The notes: generated from the letters alone by a model not told the origin. DNA of 64,000 nucleotides from Leptospira congkakensis (GCF_004770265.1 NZ_RQGQ01000016.1:496001-560000), one strand, 5' to 3'. Positions 8,672 through 17,885 are shown, counted from the stretch's first letter. Translations and numbers: made by a program.

Positions 8672-9928
8672 TTATTTCTCCTCTTCTATCAATGGGAATC
8701 GAATTGTTAAACATATGTCTTTTGTGTTTTCATTTCTAAAATTGTTTTCTATATTATAAATTTGAACGTTCGCTTGGTGTTGGTCCACGATCTTTTTAAC
8801 TAATGGTAATCCTAATCCAAAACGGAATTGTTCGAATTTTGCATAACTATCATCTACTACGGAAGAAATTCTAAAAAAAGGTTCGAATACAAAGGATTCA
8901 AATTTTTCGGGAATTCCATTTGTCCCGTCACTATTTTGGTAAGCTGGATTGATTACCTTTAATTCTAGAAAATTTTCCTTATGAAAGAATATTAAATAAA
9001 TCACATCACGGTCTCTTGAGTATTTAATGGCATTTAGAAAAATTTCACGGATAACATATGATAATTTTGTTTCATCGAAGTTGATTTTTTTACCAACTAC
9101 AGATGTTGGAATTTGACTTAGATTTATTTTTTGTGATTTGATGGTCAAAGCTTCACTTAGAATTTCTGTTTCCTTTTGAATGATCGAGAGTAGTTTTGTT
9201 GGTGATTCTTTTGTTTCTACAATCATTTCGTCATCGATGACTGATTGTGAGATGGACATACTGTCGAACATACTTTTGGCGGCTTCGTAATTTTCCGAAA
9301 GTAATTCCATAACAGGTTTTTGAATTAAGTAGTTTTTTCCTTCTTCATCTAGTTTGCTTTTAGAAATCAAAATACTTACAACGCTCATTAATGTTCCAAT
9401 TCCACTACCTTGGAATAAATTGATATTCATTTGGTGGATGATATCAGCTGCAATGTTTTCGTTTTCTTTATGTGAAAGTGATTTTTTCCAATCAAAGATT
9501 TCTACCATTCGTTTGTATAAATGGTTTTCTGCCTCATTGATGAATTGGGATTTTTGTTTGGTAAGTAAATACTGAAAAGACCTGTCTAATGTAAATTGAA
9601 GATGGTTGAGGTCAATAGGTGTCTGAATAAAATCATATACCTTATGTTGTTTTAGTAACGTTGCCGTAACATCCCATTTGGTTGCGTCGGTAATAAGGAT
9701 GATGAGCGTGTGTGGGAAATTTGTTGCTAATTCAGAGAGTTTCGTTTGTGATTCTTTGTTTTCAACATCAGCGATATGAAACATTAGAAAATGGAATTTT
9801 CCCTCTTCCAATGTTTTAGATACTTCATTTATGGAGTTTATTCTTTCGAATGTATATCCTATTTCTTTTAATGTTTCCAATAGAGCATTCGTAAGTTTTG
9901 ACTCGAGAACTAAACTATGCGGAATCAT
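8672..9928 (-). CDS. degenerate receiver plus HATPase-like protein in the che operon
   Basis: A 418-residue protein. The first 120 residues fold-match a receiver domain, but the phospho-acceptor position in FLMFHIADV is His rather than Asp and the N-terminal acidic pair is missing. The C-terminal 150 residues resemble a histidine-kinase ATPase domain: an N-box (IREIFLNAIKYS) and a G2-like FGLGLPLVKKI are visible, but the Asp-x-Gly-x-Gly box is replaced by a loop containing TNGIPEKF. A possible HisKA-like helix carries HQMN (about residue 168). The start ATG overlaps the cheB stop (ATGA). It may be a scaffold or pseudokinase in the chemotaxis complex. Its function is unknown. Confidence 0.75.
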   Translation of the reverse strand: MIPHSLVLESKLTNALLETLKEIGYTFERINSINEVSKTLEEGKFHFLMFHIADVENKESQTKLSELATNFPHTLIILITDATKWDVTATLLKQHKVYDFIQTPIDLNHLQFTLDRSFQYLLTKQKSQFINEAENHLYKRMVEIFDWKKSLSHKENENIAADIIHQMNINLFQGSGIGTLMSVVSILISKSKLDEEGKNYLIQKPVMELLSENYEAAKSMFDSMSISQSVIDDEMIVETKESPTKLLSIIQKETEILSEALTIKSQKINLSQIPTSVVGKKINFDETKLSYVIREIFLNAIKYSRDRDVIYLIFFHKENFLELKVINPAYQNSDGTNGIPEKFESFVFEPFFRISSVVDDSYAKFEQFRFGLGLPLVKKIVDQHQANVQIYNIENNFRNENTKDICLTIRFPLIEEEK

Positions 9929-10968
9929 AAAGAAGCAACCTCTTTGATTTTGTCGACAATTTCTTCGAGTGCCACTTGATAAGTTACTGCCCCGAGTTCA
10001 AATGCTACTTTTGGCATCCCATAAACGACGCAGGTTTCTTTGTTTTGTCCGATTGTGAGGCAACCATGTTGTTTTAATTGTAACAGTCCTTTTGCCCCGT
10101 CGCTTCCCATTCCCGTAAGAATGATACCTATACTTTCTCCGGCTATATCATGTTCGGTGGCAGATTCAAACAAAATATCAACAGAAGGTCTATGTCCGTT
10201 TTTTTTATCTGTTTGAGAAATCCGAGTGTAATATTCGGATCCTAGTTTTTGAATTTCTAGATGGAAATTCCCAGGAGCAATGTATACATGCCCAGGTTTT
10301 AGAAGTTCTTTATCTTTCGCTTCTTTCACTTGGATTTTTAATTCTGTGTTCAGTCTATGTGCGAATAGGGCCGTAAAGTTTTCGGGCATGTGTTGGGCGA
10401 TTAAAATCGGTGGAAAGGTTTCGTCAACTTCATCGAGTAATTTTCTTAATGCAGTAGTTCCTCCCGTGGAAGAGCCAATGAATATAAACCTTCGTTTGAA
10501 ATTTGTTTTTTGTTTTGTTTTGTTTGTTTGGGGAGTAAGTGCTTTAGAGTTTAAATGAATGTTTGTTTTGCTAAAGTTTAAACATTCATAGAGTTTAGAA
10601 ATTAAGTCTTCTTTTGCTTCAACTAAACTTTCTGGTGTTCCTGTTGGTTTGGAAACATAATCGAATGCTCCAGCTTCTAATGCTTCTAATGTAATACTCG
10701 CCCCTTCTGTTGTAGAGGAGCTAAACATGATAACAGGCATTGGATACTGTGGTAGTAATTTTTTTAAAAAAGCAATCCCATCCATCCCTGGCATGTGAAC
10801 ATCTAAAGTCATCACTTCTGGTTGTTTTTCTACAATTAAATCTCTTGCTTCAAATGGATTGGAGGCTTCGCCGATGACTTCCCAGTTTGGGTCAGATTCT
10901 ATCCAACGTTTGATCATACTTCTGACGGATTTTTGATCATCTACTACAATTACCGTATGTTTTTTCAT
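9925..10968 (-). CDS. cheB: chemotaxis protein-glutamate methylesterase CheB
   Basis: A 347-residue enzyme that demethylates chemoreceptors for adaptation. It has an N-terminal receiver (Asp56 in TLDVHMPGMDG), a linker, and a C-terminal methylesterase domain. The catalytic triad is visible as GSSTGGT (Ser166/167), AQHMPENF (His193) and GMGSDGA (Asp290). I chose the ATG at 10966-10968 because it forms an ATGA overlap with the cheA stop and begins directly with the receiver beta strand. A longer in-frame version starting at 11052 would lie inside cheA. No cheR methyltransferase lies in this operon, so the writer enzyme must be encoded elsewhere. Confidence 0.95.
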   Translation of the reverse strand: MKKHTVIVVDDQKSVRSMIKRWIESDPNWEVIGEASNPFEARDLIVEKQPEVMTLDVHMPGMDGIAFLKKLLPQYPMPVIMFSSSTTEGASITLEALEAGAFDYVSKPTGTPESLVEAKEDLISKLYECLNFSKTNIHLNSKALTPQTNKTKQKTNFKRRFIFIGSSTGGTTALRKLLDEVDETFPPILIAQHMPENFTALFAHRLNTELKIQVKEAKDKELLKPGHVYIAPGNFHLEIQKLGSEYYTRISQTDKKNGHRPSVDILFESATEHDIAGESIGIILTGMGSDGAKGLLQLKQHGCLTIGQNKETCVVYGMPKVAFELGAVTYQVALEEIVDKIKEVASL

Positions 10969-12845
10969 ATTGTAACCGACGCTAGATGATTGCTTATTAG
11001 TTTTCTTACATCTAAAATTAATCCTGCATGACCGTTCCCAAGAATGGTGCAACCAGCAAGTCCTGTTATGTTTTTGAATATTGGGGATATAGGTTTGATT
11101 ACGATGGATTGACTTCCTAGAATTTCATCAAATACAATACCCATTTGTTTTTCATGTGATTCAGTGACTATAATATACTTTTCTTTTAAAGTTCTTTGGT
11201 CATTTAGGTCTGAGTCTTTACCAAATAACAAATCAATATCCACTAAGGATATTTGATTGGCTCTGTATTGGATACTATGATTGTTTCTATACAATTCATT
11301 GATGGGCTCATTGGAAACATACATAGATTCTTTTACATCAACAGAAGGTAAAATAAAATAAGTATCGGACTTTCGAACTACAAGTCCTTCAATAATAGCC
11401 AAAGTTAAAGGAACTCGAATGAGGAATGTAGTCCCTTGCCCATAAACAGAAAATACATCCACAAAACCTTTGAGGGTGGTTACATTTTTCCTTACAACAT
11501 CGAGGCCTACACCTCTGCCTGATAGATCTGTAACTTCTTTTGCTGTGGAAAATCCTGGATGAAATAAAAATTCCCAAACATCTTGATCTTGTAATATTTC
11601 TGCTTCTGAATGAGAAGTAAGTCCAAGTGATATCGCTTTGTTTAGAATTCTGTCTCGACTTAAACCTTTCCCGTCATCTCGAATTTCTATCCAAACTTCT
11701 TTTCCCGATTGTGTGGCTGTGAGTTGGATGGTGCCCTGTGTTTGTTTTCCCGCTTCTTTTCGTTCTTCTGGAGTTTCTAGTCCATGATCGATGGCGTTGC
11801 GGATGATATGTACGAGTGGGTCATGCATTTCTTCGATGATGGATTTATCGATTTCTGTTTCTTCCCCAGAGATAATGAGCTGAACTTGTTTTCCTGTTTT
11901 TTTTGCAGTGTCACGAACAAGTCTTTCCATCCTTGAAAAAACACCAGCAATAGGAACCATCCGTAGACTAAGGGTAATGTCCTGAAGGTTTCGAATCAGT
12001 TTTTTTAATTGGAGAGCCGTTTTTTGAAAATTCTCTAACTTTAGTTTGGCGATATCGGGATGGTCTGTTACCATTGGTTCCGTGATGACAATTTCTCCAA
12101 CGATATCTAAAAGTGAATCTAACTTGTCGGTATCAATGCGGATGTCTTTTTTAACGATTGCCTTTTTGTCGTTTTTGAAACTTTCTTCAGGTTTTTGAAT
12201 GGTTTCTTTGTTAGGAATTCCTAAAGTTGTCTGGAAAAGTCCAAACTCTTCTTTTTGTGTAGGAAGAGATTCGCTGATAAATAAACCAAATTCTTCTTCT
12301 ACCTTTGGTTTGGAATCTACATTAAATAATCCAAATTCTTCTTTCGGATTTTCTGTTCTGTTTTCGTTACGAAACAATCCAAACTCTGTGGAAGTTGATT
12401 CACTGTTAGTTACTTCGGATTCTACTTTTAATGAAACGCGGATGGATTCGTTTTTTTTGTCTAACTTTTTTAAAAATTGAATTTGGCCTTCTGAAAAAAA
12501 ATCTCCACCAGTAGGAGAAGATTCTTCGTGTTCTACAAGTTCATTTAAATAATCCAATGCCGTGATTAAAAATTCAAGAGTATCTTCATCCTGTGCTTCT
12601 GGATGATTCCGTAAATAATCTAAAAGATTTTCTGCAGAATGGGCCATTTTGACAATAGCGGTGAGTCCAAAAAAACCGGAACTTCCTTTTACAGTATGGA
12701 AGTGTCGAAATAGAGTATCAAGAAGTTCGCGATCTACTAAACTACCATCTAACGTTGATTTCTCGAAATGCAGGAGTTCTTTTTCGATATTTTCAAGACT
12801 TTCCCTTGCTTCCAGTAGATATTCTAAAACGTCGTCTCTTTCCAT
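10965..12845 (-). CDS. cheA: chemotaxis histidine kinase CheA with EFGLF repeats instead of a P2 domain
   Basis: A 626-residue kinase. P1/Hpt covers residues 1-105 with the phosphorylated His50 in HFHTVKGSSG. The dimerisation domain begins near 235 (IRIDTDKLDSLLDIVGE), followed by the ATPase domain (HIIRNAIDHGLE, DDGKGL, GRGVGLDVV) and a CheW-like domain from about 490. Between P1 and P3 there is no recognisable P2 CheY-binding domain. The linker instead carries four EFGLF motifs starting at residues 154, 170, 185 and 200. It begins three bases after cheW and overlaps cheB through ATGA. It takes signals from the MCP encoded first in the operon. Confidence 0.96.
   Translation of the reverse strand: MERDDVLEYLLEARESLENIEKELLHFEKSTLDGSLVDRELLDTLFRHFHTVKGSSGFFGLTAIVKMAHSAENLLDYLRNHPEAQDEDTLEFLITALDYLNELVEHEESSPTGGDFFSEGQIQFLKKLDKKNESIRVSLKVESEVTNSESTSTEFGLFRNENRTENPKEEFGLFNVDSKPKVEEEFGLFISESLPTQKEEFGLFQTTLGIPNKETIQKPEESFKNDKKAIVKKDIRIDTDKLDSLLDIVGEIVITEPMVTDHPDIAKLKLENFQKTALQLKKLIRNLQDITLSLRMVPIAGVFSRMERLVRDTAKKTGKQVQLIISGEETEIDKSIIEEMHDPLVHIIRNAIDHGLETPEERKEAGKQTQGTIQLTATQSGKEVWIEIRDDGKGLSRDRILNKAISLGLTSHSEAEILQDQDVWEFLFHPGFSTAKEVTDLSGRGVGLDVVRKNVTTLKGFVDVFSVYGQGTTFLIRVPLTLAIIEGLVVRKSDTYFILPSVDVKESMYVSNEPINELYRNNHSIQYRANQISLVDIDLLFGKDSDLNDQRTLKEKYIIVTESHEKQMGIVFDEILGSQSIVIKPISPIFKNITGLAGCTILGNGHAGLILDVRKLISNHLASVTI
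12234..12386 (-). repeat. four EFGLF motifs, 15-16 residue period, in the CheA linker
   Basis: The coding DNA for CheA residues 154-204 contains four copies of the pentapeptide EFGLF at intervals of 16, 15 and 15 residues. Acidic, Lys-rich, low-complexity residues separate them. The pentapeptide is perfectly kept while the spacers diverge, which points to selection on the motif rather than to a recent DNA duplication. Confidence 0.9.
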
Positions 12846-12848
12846 GGA

Positions 12849-13352
12849 TTAACTTCCCGGAATGTCCTTAATTAAATGGGTTTCTTCTTGTGTGAGTAAT
12901 CTTTGTAAGTTAATTAAAATTTTGACACTTTCACCCACGCGACCAGTAGCGTAAATGAATCTGGATGATCTTGACTCACCAATTTTTGGTGCTAAGTCTA
13001 TGTTTTCTACAGGGATTTTGACAACATCATTTACTTTATCTACAATTAACCCCAGAGGTAATCCATCTAGTTCCACCAAGAGAGCACAAGTTCTATCATG
13101 ATAAGCTTTGAATGGGAAATCAAAACGCAATCGAACATCCATTACCGGGATGATTTTTCCTCGGATGTTGATGACTCCTCGTAAAAATGGAGCTGTTCCT
13201 GGAATGGTTGTAATTGCAGGTAAAGCTAGTATCTCTGTTAGGTGGCGAACTTCGAAAGCGTAGTCTCTATCTTCAAGACTAAAACAAAGATACAAATCTT
13301 TCATGGTATCTTCGTCTGCATTCAAATCCCATGACTTTAGTGTCTGGCTCAT
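12849..13352 (-). CDS. cheW: chemotaxis coupling protein CheW
   Basis: A 167-residue adaptor that couples receptors to CheA. The CheW fold begins at about residue 17 (MKDLYLCFSLEDRDYAFEV) and contains the typical LRGVINIRGKIIPVMDVRLRF block and VDKVNDVVKIP. A 16-residue N-terminal extension precedes it, so translation could also start at the internal Met17. It sits between mcp (nine bases upstream) and cheA (three bases downstream). Confidence 0.95.
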   Translation of the reverse strand: MSQTLKSWDLNADEDTMKDLYLCFSLEDRDYAFEVRHLTEILALPAITTIPGTAPFLRGVINIRGKIIPVMDVRLRFDFPFKAYHDRTCALLVELDGLPLGLIVDKVNDVVKIPVENIDLAPKIGESRSSRFIYATGRVGESVKILINLQRLLTQEETHLIKDIPGS

Positions 13353-13361
13353 AATCTGACC

Positions 13362-15110
13362 TTACAATACGATTCTTGGTTTTTCGACTCTTGCGAGGGC
13401 TGTGGATTTTGTACCTTCCTCTTTGAGTTTAAATCCCATGATGACGGATCGCATGATTTCCACTTGGCGTTTTAAGGTTTCACTTGATGCAGCAACTTCT
13501 TCTGCTGATGCTGCTGTTGTGGAAGTAACGGTGGTTACTTGGTCAATCCCTTGTGTGATTTGTAATACTGCTGACTTTTGTTCATGGATAGAAAGAGCTA
13601 GGTCTTTTGTGAGAGCACTTACATTGTCTGCACTTTCTGAAATTTGTCCAAGAACTTCCGCCGTTTTTTCTGTTGCTTCGTTTCCTAATTTTACTTTTTT
13701 CATGGATGATTCAATGAGAAGAGTGGTTTCGTCGGCTGCATTGGCACTTTTTTGGGCTAAATTTCTTACTTCTTCAGCAACAACAGCAAATCCCTTTCCA
13801 TGTTGACCTGCTCTTGCTGCTTCCACGGCTGCATTGAGAGCTAGGATATTGGTTTGGAAAGCAATGTCATTTATGACTTTGTTGATTTTTGAAATTTGGT
13901 CAAAGGAACTACTAATTTCTCCCATGGCAGAAACTAGATCTTTCATTTTAGAATTACCTTCTATTGCTTGTTTTGCGGTGGACTCTGAAAATTCAGTCAT
14001 TCTTTCTGCATTTTCAGCATTTGCTAAAAAGCTATTACTGATTTCTGTAAGTGTGGCTGAAATTTCCTCTACGGCGCTTGCCTGTTCGCTTGCGGCTTCT
14101 GAAAGAGAAGTGCTGGCATCTGCTAATTGTTGTGCACCTAAATCCACCTCTTGCGAAGTGAAAAATAATTTTTCAACTACGTCAGACAAATTGATTAACA
14201 TTCTTCGAAGGCTTAGTCCCAGTTGATCCCTTTCTGATTTGAGTGTAACATCTGCACTTAAATCAGAATTAGCAATTCGTTCTAAATGTTCGGCACGTTC
14301 TTTGATAAAAGATACCAGCTCCATAAATGCTTGTGAAAGTTGTTGGATTTCGTTACCAGGTAGTGTTTTACCATTAGCAGCTCTTTTATGTTTTGTATCT
14401 AAGTCTACGTCCAAATCACCTATCGAAATAGTTTGGGCAACTTCTACAATTTTTTTCATCGGTGCCGCAATGGAATCGGAAAAGAAAATCGCAATCATGA
14501 ACACAAGGATAAACGCAACAATGACAACAGAAGAAACAACAGCTAAAGAACTTTCGAACTGTGCTTCTGACTTATGATATTCTTGTTTTGCAACCTTTAA
14601 TTGGACTCGAATCAAATCATCTAAGTGATGGGTGAGAGGTTCAAAGATTGGATACATGTCTACAGTTACAAATTTTTCTAACTCAACATCGTTTCTTGTT
14701 TCGAGTAACATTTTGAGTTGTTTGACACCAGTTTTGAGTGGAGGAAATTCTTTTTCCATTTGATCGATGATCGCTTTTTCTTCGGGAACTAAGTAGGTTC
14801 CTAAATATACTTTCCAAATTTCATCTGCTTTTGTTTCCGATTCACGAATGGATTCGAGAGCTTCTTCGACAGTAATTTTTTTTGCTCGAACTTTGTTTGC
14901 TGAATCAACAATTCCAATCAAATAAGCATCGGAAACTTCTTTGATCTGGCTGATTGGTACCACGCGGTCTTCAAATACGGTGTGAAGCGATGATAAAATC
15001 TGGCGAGCTGAGTAAAAACTCGCACTGGCAACAACGATCATTAAGAGGATTGTTACCATAAACGCCAAAAGTAATTTGAACCTAATTTTTAAATCATGAA
15101 TCCATTTCAT
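13362..15110 (-). CDS. methyl-accepting chemotaxis protein
   Basis: A 582-residue chemoreceptor. TM1 lies at about residues 10-33, a helical periplasmic sensor of 4-helix-bundle type spans about 34-190, TM2 about 191-212, a HAMP domain about 213-285, and the cytoplasmic signalling hairpin 290-560. The conserved tip ([20 protein letters not shown], then [18 protein letters not shown]) is intact. The C-terminus ends in EKPRIVL with no CheR/CheB-tethering pentapeptide of the NWETF type. It is the first gene of the che operon behind a good promoter, so it is probably a main input to this CheA. The ligand is unknown. Confidence 0.95.
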   Translation of the reverse strand: MKWIHDLKIRFKLLLAFMVTILLMIVVASASFYSARQILSSLHTVFEDRVVPISQIKEVSDAYLIGIVDSANKVRAKKITVEEALESIRESETKADEIWKVYLGTYLVPEEKAIIDQMEKEFPPLKTGVKQLKMLLETRNDVELEKFVTVDMYPIFEPLTHHLDDLIRVQLKVAKQEYHKSEAQFESSLAVVSSVVIVAFILVFMIAIFFSDSIAAPMKKIVEVAQTISIGDLDVDLDTKHKRAANGKTLPGNEIQQLSQAFMELVSFIKERAEHLERIANSDLSADVTLKSERDQLGLSLRRMLINLSDVVEKLFFTSQEVDLGAQQLADASTSLSEAASEQASAVEEISATLTEISNSFLANAENAERMTEFSESTAKQAIEGNSKMKDLVSAMGEISSSFDQISKINKVINDIAFQTNILALNAAVEAARAGQHGKGFAVVAEEVRNLAQKSANAADETTLLIESSMKKVKLGNEATEKTAEVLGQISESADNVSALTKDLALSIHEQKSAVLQITQGIDQVTTVTSTTAASAEEVAASSETLKRQVEIMRSVIMGFKLKEEGTKSTALARVEKPRIVL

Positions 15111-15134
15111 AGTTTTTCCCTAGAGGTGGACGGA

Positions 15135-15162
15135 AATATACTTCGTGTTTTCTTTTAGTCAA
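15135..15162 (-). promoter_or_regulatory. sigma-70-like promoter of the che operon
   Basis: On the minus strand TTGACT (15157-15162) is followed after 16 bases by TATATT (15135-15140). Transcription would begin near 15128 and leave a short leader of about 18 bases, with an AGGGA ribosome-binding site a few bases before the mcp ATG at 15110. The spacing and -35 match are close to the vegetative consensus, and there is no sigma-28-like pattern. The promoter call is inferred from sequence only. Confidence 0.6.
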
Positions 15163-15210
15163 GCCATTCCTAATATTAAAGTATAAAAATCCGATTAGTT
15201 TAGATTGAGT

Positions 15211-16539
15211 TTAAAATGTTTTTGAATAGCCTAAACTAACATAGAATAAATGAGCGGGTATGTTTTGTAAGGTATATGCTTCTCTAAGCCAAGTTTTGAC
15301 ATAAGCATCCCTTAGGGAATTCCCAGTGTTGATTTGTTCAATCGAATTTAAAATTGAGGTATTGTACGCACCATAAATACGAGAAGGATTGGTTACTTTT
15401 CCATCTTCAGAACTACGGTTCCAATGTGCTTTGTTTGGATCTCCTCCTGCATACCCATAATAATTATTAGTATCCCATAAGTATAAGTCAGGACGAAAGA
15501 TATGCGAGAATTTTATAAAAAAATCACCAAAGAAAAAGGAAGTAGAGGTTGTGATGTCTTGGATTCCGTACCGATTGTCCACGGCATTATTGCCCATAGC
15601 ATATCCTAGATTGAAATGAGGCATAATTCGAAAGAATTTTTCTTCTCGGAAAGTATAAGAACCACTGAAAGAAAGATAATTTTTACCAGCAAGGAGTCCG
15701 CCATTTTCTGTAGAGTATTGTGTGTAGTACGAAATGGTTGGTTTGATTTTTTTAAAAAAAGGCAATTGCCAATGGACAAAGTATTCATGCCAAACGAGTC
15801 GACTGATTGCATTTGGATTGTTCGCATTAAATGTGTTATTCGGTCCTCCTGAAGCTGTTGGGTTTTCTTTTTGAGTTCCCGGCGAAAGTAATGAGTTTGG
15901 AGTTTTTTGAAAGGTATTATAAAACCAGATCCCAACAGCAAAATCACCCCATAAACTGGGATCAAAATGATAACTCATAGAAAAAAATAATCCATCGGAT
16001 CTTTTGTTTCCATTCGGTTCTTTTTTGGGTCCGTAACCTTGGTTGGGACTGTAACCCAAACAAGGATCGGAGCCTTCGTTGCCTGTAGAAATGCGATCGT
16101 GTATGGAACGAACACAAGGGTCTTGGTCATAAGGGTCGTAAAATTTGGTTTCTTCTCCTAGGTATGATGGGCCAACACCACCAGGCCTTGATTGTAGGAT
16201 ACGTCTGTCAGAATCACGATCCTCTCTATTGGTGAGTTGGAAATTCCCAAAGAGCGACCATTGGAATTTTTTTTCTGGCGACCATACATTGATTGAAGGT
16301 TGGAGAGCAGGTGCATACGTAAAACTTTGATAGGCTGCACCATTCCTACGACTTTGTGCTTCTCCAACAAATGAGTTACCTCGCCAAAGGAAGTCAGATA
16401 CAATTTCTGTATTGGTTTCTACTATGAGTGATTTTGTTTCTTCCGGTTTGGGTTCTGATTGAATCGGTAAAGAAAATAGTAAAATGAAAAATAAGAAACT
16501 AAGGTTTTGGATTTTTAAGAATGGTTTGGAATGTTTCAC
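15211..16539 (-). CDS. putative outer-membrane beta-barrel protein
   Basis: A 442-residue protein with a signal peptide (about residues 1-28, ending LPIQS-EP). It is rich in aromatic and Gly/Asn/Ser residues with alternating polar/apolar strands, and it ends in SLGYSKTF with a terminal Phe, as expected of a barrel assembled by BamA. It starts with GTG (16537-16539), supported by a purine-rich GGAGGAAGAAGG stretch just upstream, although this places the first 41 bases inside the preceding lipoprotein gene. Two Cys in a DPCVRS...DPCLGY loop could form a surface disulfide. The transport function is not identifiable. Confidence 0.7.
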   Translation of the reverse strand: MKHSKPFLKIQNLSFLFFILLFSLPIQSEPKPEETKSLIVETNTEIVSDFLWRGNSFVGEAQSRRNGAAYQSFTYAPALQPSINVWSPEKKFQWSLFGNFQLTNREDRDSDRRILQSRPGGVGPSYLGEETKFYDPYDQDPCVRSIHDRISTGNEGSDPCLGYSPNQGYGPKKEPNGNKRSDGLFFSMSYHFDPSLWGDFAVGIWFYNTFQKTPNSLLSPGTQKENPTASGGPNNTFNANNPNAISRLVWHEYFVHWQLPFFKKIKPTISYYTQYSTENGGLLAGKNYLSFSGSYTFREEKFFRIMPHFNLGYAMGNNAVDNRYGIQDITTSTSFFFGDFFIKFSHIFRPDLYLWDTNNYYGYAGGDPNKAHWNRSSEDGKVTNPSRIYGAYNTSILNSIEQINTGNSLRDAYVKTWLREAYTLQNIPAHLFYVSLGYSKTF

Positions 16540-17524
16540 GGAACCTTCTTCCTCCTTCCTTAGTGATCGGATTTTGTAGTAATGTTTCCGAACTGCCTTT
16601 TACGGAAAGGATGACCTTATAATCTTTTTTTAATATTACAACATGTATATATTCCGCAAATGCTTCTGCATAGGTATCATCTGCATTGGTAGCCGCATAG
16701 AGAGATACAAACCCAGTGTTGGTAAGTTTTTTATAAATCGATTTACCTTCTGGAAATAAGGAAAGTGTAGGTGTTTTTTGATAGAATTTGATTTTGTTCC
16801 TTTCTGGAAAAAAAGTAACTTCGTAAGGAGAATATGTTTCGGACCACCAAATCCCATTAAAGAGAGGAAAGTTTCGAAAATCTCTTTGTTTTTCTGAAAA
16901 ATCGGGAGCGTGGCCTTCCGTAATTGATAAAATATGGCCTAATTCGTGTAAGATGATGAATCGAATGGCAGATTCTTTGGAGTTACTATCGTCCAAATGA
17001 ATTTGAATCGAATATTCATTAGAAGGAAGAAATGCAGTCGATTCTTTTTTAGAAGCCCAATCGTTTCCACCATCTCCTAATAAATCGGAATCTAAAAAAA
17101 TAATTCCTCCTATAGCTTTGCCATCTTCATCCCTTACAATTCCAGTGAGACCAGTAGAACCCAAATTGGTCACAAAATAAATTCCATATACTAGTGAATC
17201 AAAAAGACCATTCACCTCAATAGGAAATGATTTTTGAATTTCTGCGAGTTCTAATTTCCAAGAGGACAAATCTTTGGTTGGTTTTGGTATATCATCGATT
17301 CCATCTATGGCATTGATTGCTATTAGTGTCTCCAATCGTTTTGGATCCAAAGGATAAACTCTATCTGTCCATGTTCCTTGTAAGGATGGGAGATTTTTAC
17401 TTTGTAAACCAATATTGTTTTTGGCCCAATCTGCATAAGGGTTGGGAGGTAAAGAGAAGGGCTGAGGGGAACATGTCCAAAAAAGGAGAAGAAGTAAGGA
17501 TATGATGTAAGGATTCGATCTCAT
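16499..17524 (-). CDS. metalloprotease-like lipoprotein (HELGH)
   Basis: A 341-residue exported protein. The signal peptide ends in LLFWTC (Cys18), a plausible spirochaetal lipobox. The HELGH motif at residues 193-197, preceded by hydrophobic RFIILHE and followed by His205 in TEGH, is a likely zinc-binding site. I cannot place it in a named peptidase family. The gene overlaps the outer-membrane protein gene by 41 bases, so the two are probably cotranslated and may act together at the cell surface. Activity is inferred from the motif alone. Confidence 0.7.
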   Translation of the reverse strand: MRSNPYIISLLLLLFWTCSPQPFSLPPNPYADWAKNNIGLQSKNLPSLQGTWTDRVYPLDPKRLETLIAINAIDGIDDIPKPTKDLSSWKLELAEIQKSFPIEVNGLFDSLVYGIYFVTNLGSTGLTGIVRDEDGKAIGGIIFLDSDLLGDGGNDWASKKESTAFLPSNEYSIQIHLDDSNSKESAIRFIILHELGHILSITEGHAPDFSEKQRDFRNFPLFNGIWWSETYSPYEVTFFPERNKIKFYQKTPTLSLFPEGKSIYKKLTNTGFVSLYAATNADDTYAEAFAEYIHVVILKKDYKVILSVKGSSETLLQNPITKEGGRRFRETFQTILKNPKP

Positions 17525-17543
17525 TTGCCGATTGTATTTCTAT

Positions 17544-17885
17544 ATGAAAGGATTTCTCGGTCTATGCTTTTTTTTACCAGGGATGATTTTCGCCGAAATC
17601 AATCCTTGGAATTTGAGACCAGATGTTCGGATATTAACTAGAAAAGAAGTGTCTCATATTGTTTTGGAATCAAGGCCTGACCACTTTCGTGTCACATTGA
17701 TTGTTTCTGAACGATTCCCTTACAATTATAAGGCTTTGTCCCACCCTTTTTTCTTCCGAATGGAAGATGAGAAAAAAGCCTTCGAACTTGCGAATCAAAT
17801 GGACAAGTATTTGGATACTGGAAAAAGTTTCACCATCACCTTGAATGGATCGGAGATCCAAACTTTGGTATGGGGAGAACCCTGA
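17544..17885 (+). CDS. small exported protein of unknown function
   Basis: A 113-residue protein with a clear signal peptide (MKGFLGLCFFLPGMIFA) and a compact mixed alpha/beta remainder without cysteines or known motifs. I take the ATG at 17544 as start. An in-frame TTG at 17532 would add four residues. The stop TGA directly abuts the TTG start of the SpoIIE phosphatase gene, so the two are likely coupled. Confidence 0.65.
   Translation: MKGFLGLCFFLPGMIFAEINPWNLRPDVRILTRKEVSHIVLESRPDHFRVTLIVSERFPYNYKALSHPFFFRMEDEKKAFELANQMDKYLDTGKSFTITLNGSEIQTLVWGEP

Noticed and set aside
10969..11052. Longer N-terminus for CheB
   Set aside because: The extra 28 residues lie inside cheA, have no receiver-like sequence and precede a perfect ATGA junction start at 10968.
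12234..12386. The EFGLF tract as a simple DNA tandem repeat or microsatellite
   Set aside because: Spacers differ in sequence and slightly in length (16, 15, 15 residues). Only the pentapeptide is kept, so selection on protein is the better explanation.
13402..14577. Long open frames on the plus strand opposite the mcp gene
   Set aside because: They are reverse-strand shadows of a strongly conserved chemoreceptor, rich in Ser/Ala from its codon pattern, with no motifs of their own.
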